Shown here piece after piece: positions 59,365 to 64,000 of a stretch of 64,000 nt of DNA. Made by a program: the position numbers and the translations under genes. The number at the start of each line of letters is the position of its first letter. Position 1 is the first letter of the stretch. This DNA is from Codonopsis lanceolata (Eukaryota; Streptophyta; Magnoliopsida; Asterales; Campanulaceae), in contig CM028378.1 in the NCBI GenBank assembly GCA_013146195.2, positions 79,287,808-79,351,807 on the forward strand. Reading direction: 5' to 3'. Under the pieces are notes generated by a model. It was not told the DNA's origin, ran no database searches, and was given only the letters and a program-made list of their open reading frames with translations.

Positions 59365-60640
59365 GGTAGGACACAAATGTGCTTTGCCCAGCATAAGTAA
59401 AATAGGTGGTATTCGGATGCGCTTCGCCCAACATAGGCAAAACAGGTGGGATTCGGATGTGCTTCGCCAAGCATAGGCAAAACAAGTGAGACTTCGATGC
59501 ACTTCACCAAGCATAGGAAAACCAGGTAAGACTCGGATGTGCTTCACCCAGCATAGGCAAAGCGTGTGGGGTTCGGATGTGCTACGCCTAGCATAGGCAA
59601 AACAAGTGGAATTCGGATGTGCTTCGCCCAGCATAGGCAAAACAATTAGGATTCGGATGCACTTCACCCAAGATAGGCAAAACTTGTAGGATTCAGATGC
59701 GCTTCGCCCAGCATAGGCAAAATAGGTAGGATTCAGATGTGCTTTGCCCAGCATAAGAAAAACATGTTAGATTAAGATGTGTTTTGCCAAGCATAGGCAA
59801 AACAGGTGGGATTCGGATGTGTTTCGTCCAACATAGGCAAAACATATGGGATTCGGATGTGCTTCACCTAGCATAGGCAAAACAGGTGGGATTCAGATGC
59901 GCTTCGCCCAGCATAGGCAAAACAAGTGGGATTCGGATACGCTTCGCCCAGCATAGCCAAAACAAGTGGGATTCGGATGCGCTTCACCCAGCATTGGCAA
60001 AAAAAGTGGGATTTAGATGTGCTTCGTCCAGCATAGGCAAAACAGGTGGGATTCGGATGTGCTTTGTCTAGCATAGGCAAAACAGGTGGGATTCGGATGT
60101 GCTTCGCCCAACATAGGCAAAATAGGTGGGATTTGAATGTGCTTCGCCCAACATAGGCAAAACAGGTTGGATTCAAATGTGTTTCGTCCAGCATAGGAAA
60201 AACAGGTGGGATTGCGCTTTGCCTAGCATAGGCAAAACGGGTGGGATTCGGATGCGCTTTGTCCATCATAGGCAAAATGGATGGTATTCAAATGCGTTTT
60301 GCCCAGCCTAGGCAAAACAGGTGGGATTTAGATGCACTTTGCCCAGCATAGGGAAAATAGGTGGCGTTTCACCCAGCATAGGCAAAACAGGTGGATTCAA
60401 ATGCATTTCGCCCAGCATAGGCAAAACAGGTGGGATTCAGATACGTTTTGCCCACCATAGGCAAAACAGGTGGGATTCAGATGTGTTTCGCCTAGTATAG
60501 GCAAAAACAGGTGGGATTCGGATATGCTTCGCCCAGCATAGGCAAAACAGGTTGGATTCAGATGCGCTCTGCCGAGCATAGGCAAAATTGGTGGGATTCA
60601 GATGCGTTTTGCCCAGTATAGGCAAAACACGTGGGATTCG
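59365..60640. repeat. Minisatellite A, ~40-bp unit, about 32 copies
   Basis: Unit near 'gcttcgcccagcataggcaa' + 'aacaggtgggattcggatgt'. Copies differ by scattered substitutions, mostly c/t and g/a at 'cgccca' and 'cggatg', with one or two short deletions (for example about 60210 and 60365). Because 40 is not a multiple of 3, all frames stay open for long stretches, producing spurious proteins. Confidence 0.95.
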
Positions 60641-60644
60641 GATG

Positions 60645-61660
60645 TGTTTTCTAAAATGTGCTTAACCAGCAAAGGAAAAGCGATGCAACCTATAAAATGT
60701 ACGTTCCCCGTAATAGGGAAAATAATACAATTCTAAACTACCCTTCCCTAGAATAGGGAAAATGATGCCATTCTAAAATGCCATTCCCCCAGAATAGGGA
60801 AAATGATAAAACTTCTTAAAGGTCCTTCCCTCAGAATAAGGAAAAATGATTTAATTCTAAAATGCTCTTCCCACAGAAAAGGTAAAGTGATGAGATTTTT
60901 GAAATTTGTCTTCCCCTAGAATAGGGAAAGTGATGCCATTCATAATGTTCTTCCCCCAAAATAGGGAAAGTGATGCAATCTTAAATGTATCTTCCCCCAA
61001 AATAGGGAAAGTGTTTTAAAATGCACTTCCCCCCAGAATAGGGAAAACGATGCAATTTTAAAACGCGCTTCCTCTAGAATAGGGAAAACTATACAATTTT
61101 AAAACGCGCTTCCCCCTAGAATAGGGAAAGTGATGAAACTTCTAAACCGCGTCTTCCCCTAGAAAAGGGAAAGTGATGTAATCTTAAATTTATCTTACCC
61201 CCAGAAAAGGGAAAGTGATGCAGTATTAAATGTATCTTCCCACAAAATAGGGATAGTGATGCAATTCTAAATGTGTTTCCCCCAGAATAGGGAAAGTGAT
61301 GCAATTCTAAAATGTGCTTCCCCCAAGAATAGAGAAAACGATGCAATTTTAAAATGCGCTTCCCCCAGAATAGGGAAAATGATACAATTTTAAAACGTGC
61401 TTCCCCCAGAATAGGGAAAGTGATAAGATTCTTAAATGCCCTTCCCACAGGATAGGGAAAGTGATGAGATTTTTAAAATGCGTTTCCCTTAGAAGGCCAG
61501 AATAGGGAAAACAATGCAATTTTAAAATGTGCTTTTCCCCCTAGAGTAGGGAAAGTGATGAGATATTCTTTAAAAAATGCTCTTCCCCCATAATAAGGAA
61601 AACGATGCAATTTTAAAACGCGTTTTCCCCTAGAATAAGAAAATCGATGCAAATTTTTTT
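60645..61660. repeat. Minisatellite B, ~40-45-bp unit, about 24 copies
   Basis: Unit near 'cttcccccagaataggg' + 'aaagtgatgcaattttaaaa' + 'tgcg'. Directly adjoins array A and shares its layout (gctt.c.cccag.atagg..aaa..gatg). Confidence 0.9.
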
Positions 61661-61664
61661 TTGA

Positions 61665-61918
61665 AACACGCTTATCACATCATAGGAGAAGCGATGCAAT
61701 TTTTTAAAAAAGTGTTTATCCGAGCATAGGAGAAGCGATGCAATTTTTAAAATGTGCTTATCCTAGCATAGGAGCGATGCAGATTTTTTTAAAAAAATGT
61801 GCTTATCCCAGCATAGGAGCAGCGATGCAAAATTTTTTAAAATGTTTTTATCCTAGCATAGGAGCAGCGATGTATAGTTTTTTAAAAAAATGCGCTTATC
61901 CCAGCATAGGAGAAGTGA
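61665..61918. repeat. Minisatellite C, ~40-50-bp unit, 6 copies
   Basis: Unit near 'gcttatcccagcataggag' + 'aagcgatgcaattttttaaa'. Adjoins array B. The head resembles A ('cccagcatagg') and the tail resembles B ('gatgcaatttttaaaatg'). Confidence 0.9.
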
Positions 61919-63540
61919 TGATTATGAAGCGTTGTGGCGAAATGTTATCGATGATCGACTTGTGTAGCTTTTGATGGTGCTACTGACGATCTTTGGGAAG
62001 AGGTCTTTGGTGAGATGCTGGAAGAAAATTTGTATTTTTCCAAGGGCCAATGCGGCTGAAGACCTAATAAGGTGCACAAAAAGAATGCAACAAAAAGATG
62101 GAAGCATGCAAATGAAACTTTCTTTTTCTTAAAAAATGAACTCTTGAATGTGCATGTGTATTATCCGTTTCTTAAACATGTTAAGACAAGATAAGGCAAG
62201 GTGATGAAAATGTAATATAAGAGCTTGAGATGTGGCTTCTGATTGGTTTTGAAGGGTTTTGAGTATAGGAGTTGATGGTGATATTAGAGATAGAGGTGGG
62301 TGAAGTTTAGAGTTGCTTTTCAGTCCTTTTGACTAGTGCATCATTCAAGGAAGGAATTCAATCAGGATTAGTGAGTCCTACTAATCGATGCCTCAGAGGG
62401 ACCACTATTTTTTCTTATTTTTTGTGCTCTAACTTTTGCCTAGGCCGCCCTTTTGGATTTTGAACCTAGCAAGCCTTTCCCCCATAGGGAGCTGGTCTTT
62501 CAATGCATGTGAAAATAAACCACTTATTCTTGAGGGATCACACCTTTGTAGCTTCTTCATTTCTTCAAGCGGAGATGGAAAGGGCAGCTGTTTCTGGAGA
62601 TGATTAGCCTTTATGTATCCAATGAGTTTGACGGAAGAAGGCCCATGATGACTTGATGAACCAAATTTTGTAAAATTGGACGGACAAGTTTATGAAGAGA
62701 TTGACTAGGGACAGCCCCAGAAAGACTCGATTTGGAGAGACTTTTGAGGGAGACAGAAATAAGTATGTTCAAAGAAAAATGAATGACTCTAATGGAGAAA
62801 AAGAGAGTCACGATCCAGAGTTTATCGCCGAGTATCACAAGTTTCATGGACCCTACTTAACATTTATCTTTTGACGATTTTATATGTTTTTTAGCAAGTA
62901 GTTCTGTCCTGGACCTAGATCACGTTATAACGGATTGAAACAAAGCCATAGATGGCAACTAGGTTAGGGTATAGTGTTTAAGAGTTTGGGATGGATTGGC
63001 TTTAGGGTTTAGGATTTGATTGGCCTTTGATTCAAAAGGTATTTTGGTCTGTGGATTTGGTTATTTTCAAAAAGACGATCAGAAGCGATCATTGGCTGGC
63101 CTTCTAGGTTGTGTGTTTGGTTGAGAAGTTGGTTTTGGGACTTGGTTGTAGTTATTGGGAGATCAACTTTTGACTTTGGTTGTGCGTTATGGGGTTTTCC
63201 AAGAGTGATTGGTTATTTTTTTGTTGCGAGAGAAAGAGATTTTGAGGAAATTTCTCGAGAGAGGCTTTTTTTTCCTTCTCTTTTTTTATGCATAGGCCTT
63301 TTTAAAAAAAAAAAAATTCAACCTTGCTCTTTTTATTTCTCTTTTTTTTTACCTTTCGGAGCAATTTGAGAGAGTGCCTGAATATATATCTGTCTTCTCT
63401 CTCTTGGGATAAAAAGGTGGTCACTCTTGGTGGATATATATAAGGGTAGAGTAGCCCTAGTTTTGGGAAACTAGATCATATGGGTGGTTGTTTAGCTGGT
63501 GATATTGGAAGGTTTTAGTTTCGGTCGGGGTTAGTTTTGG
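61919..63540. other. Non-coding internal region, nothing recognised
   Basis: No reading frame above 90 residues with domain content. Contains T-rich and A-rich runs at 63250-63360 and the phrase 'ttttgcctaggccgccctttt' (in part) at about 62435. Confidence 0.4.
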
Positions 63541-63544
63541 CATG

Positions 63545-63670
63545 TGGTGGATTTGTTTTGGTATTTTGGAAGGGCTTTGGTGGATGGTGGGTTTGTTGAG
63601 TTATTTTGAAGGGTTTTTGTGAATGGTGGGTTTGTTGAGGTATTTGGAAGGGTTTTGGTAAGTGGTGGGG
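63545..63670. repeat. Short ~40-bp tandem repeat, 3 copies
   Basis: 'ggtgggtttgttgaggtatt' + 'ttggaagggttttggtgaat' repeated at 63545, 63585 and 63624, with a partial copy at 63663 (periods 40, 39, 39). Unrelated in sequence to arrays A-C but similar in period. Confidence 0.8.
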
Positions 63671-64000
63671 AGCCCTCAGTGTGCTTACTAATAGCTCAGT
63701 ATGGGTCGAAGATGACCTTTCACCAAGACAGAAGGTTACTTTTATTGAACTCACTTTTTTAATGGTTTGTGGGTCCATATTCTTGAAATGACTCATCATC
63801 AACTTGTGTAGTTTTATCATGTTTTTACATGAGTCGATTCTTCATTTTTAAAAACAATTTAACGGACTTCGGCGATAAGTGGTGCTCAAAGATCGGGAAA
63901 AAGACTCAACAAGCTAAAAGAAGAAGCAAAAATTTACTTGACTTTAATATATATAAATACCTTTGGAAACCATGATTTGAGGACTTGGTTGGACTTTTTA

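Larger units (their letters stand above)
59013..64000 (-). mobile_element. Tat/Ogre-like element, 3' internal region (continues past the window)
   Basis: Region between the LTR/polypurine tract at 59012 and the right window edge, with no coding domain but several tandem arrays. Tandem arrays between pol and the 3' LTR are a known feature of Tat/Ogre elements. pol would be expected to the right, outside the window. From 61925 on, the link to this element is an inference: 61925-63540 shows no domain on either strand. Confidence 0.45.

Noticed and set aside
59233..60625. Several minus-strand open frames of 60-173 aa with repeated 'NPTCFAYAGRSASESHLFCLCWAKHIRI'-type sequence
   Set aside because: They are translations of the 40-bp minisatellite in its shifting frames. 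All frames stay open because the unit has few stops; no evidence of a real protein.
61738..61974. Plus-strand frame with repeated 'KCAYPSIGAAMQ'
   Set aside because: Translation of minisatellite C; same reasoning as for array A.
62611..63369. Short frames at the right end
   Set aside because: No domain content or codon signal; the region is probably non-coding retroelement sequence.

Overview
The window is nuclear DNA of a flowering plant, most likely a eudicot. It is AT-rich and intron-containing, and it is packed with plant transposable elements: Ty1/copia, Ty3/gypsy, LINE, SINE, CACTA, MULE, hAT, Stowaway, Harbinger and Helitron-like. There are two host genes in 64 kb. The species cannot be told from the sequence. 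A run of 100 N at 535-634 marks an assembly gap.

Host genes: (1) a class A heat shock transcription factor at 13637-15533 (+), inferred as three exons and 450 aa. It has a complete DNA-binding domain, coiled coil and activation motifs, but Arg replaces the near-invariant Gly at the exon 1/2 junction. (2) An intronless CC-NB-LRR immune receptor of RPM1 type at 42455-45223 (+), 922 aa, intact, with Asn as the second residue of its kinase-2 Asp pair. Both genes have a Stowaway-type MITE about 370 bp upstream of the ATG.

Layout: 1-534 is part of a gypsy LTR. 635-2247 is the end of a CACTA element with subterminal repeats. It interrupts a decayed copia element whose reverse transcriptase/RNase H remnant lies at 2248-3290 and whose 3' LTR is at 10696-11188. 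A minus-strand gypsy solo LTR (3543-9857, duplicated target GGGTA) sits inside this copia, and a truncated LINE sits inside the solo LTR. The HSF gene follows, then a SINE (15825-15961, 16-bp target duplication), a 1.2-kb MULE (15985-17177, 9-bp duplication) and an hAT-like element. 18449-23769 is a head-to-tail array of three Helitron-like units. 23.9-28 kb holds MITEs, a GTGTCACTTT minisatellite cut by a Harbinger-type element, and a Tat-type gypsy LTR. 30.5-38.6 kb is a satellite-like AT-rich array with alternating long and short units, invaded by foldback elements and a copia LTR. After the NLR gene come an hAT element (46242-47515) and AT-rich repeats.

The right end (53.4-64 kb) is the minus-strand 3' part of a SIRE-like copia (pol end, extra ORF, LTR). 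It is apparently broken by a Tat/Ogre-like gypsy element, whose LTR is in turn split by a solo LTR with a GAAGT duplication. The Tat-like element carries, next to its LTR, three adjoining minisatellites of about 40 bp that look like diverged versions of one ancestral unit.

I see no evidence for a wholly new system. The strongest leads are the nested-insertion stratigraphy with readable target duplications, the three-subfamily minisatellite, the tandem Helitron array, and the unusual residues in the two host proteins.
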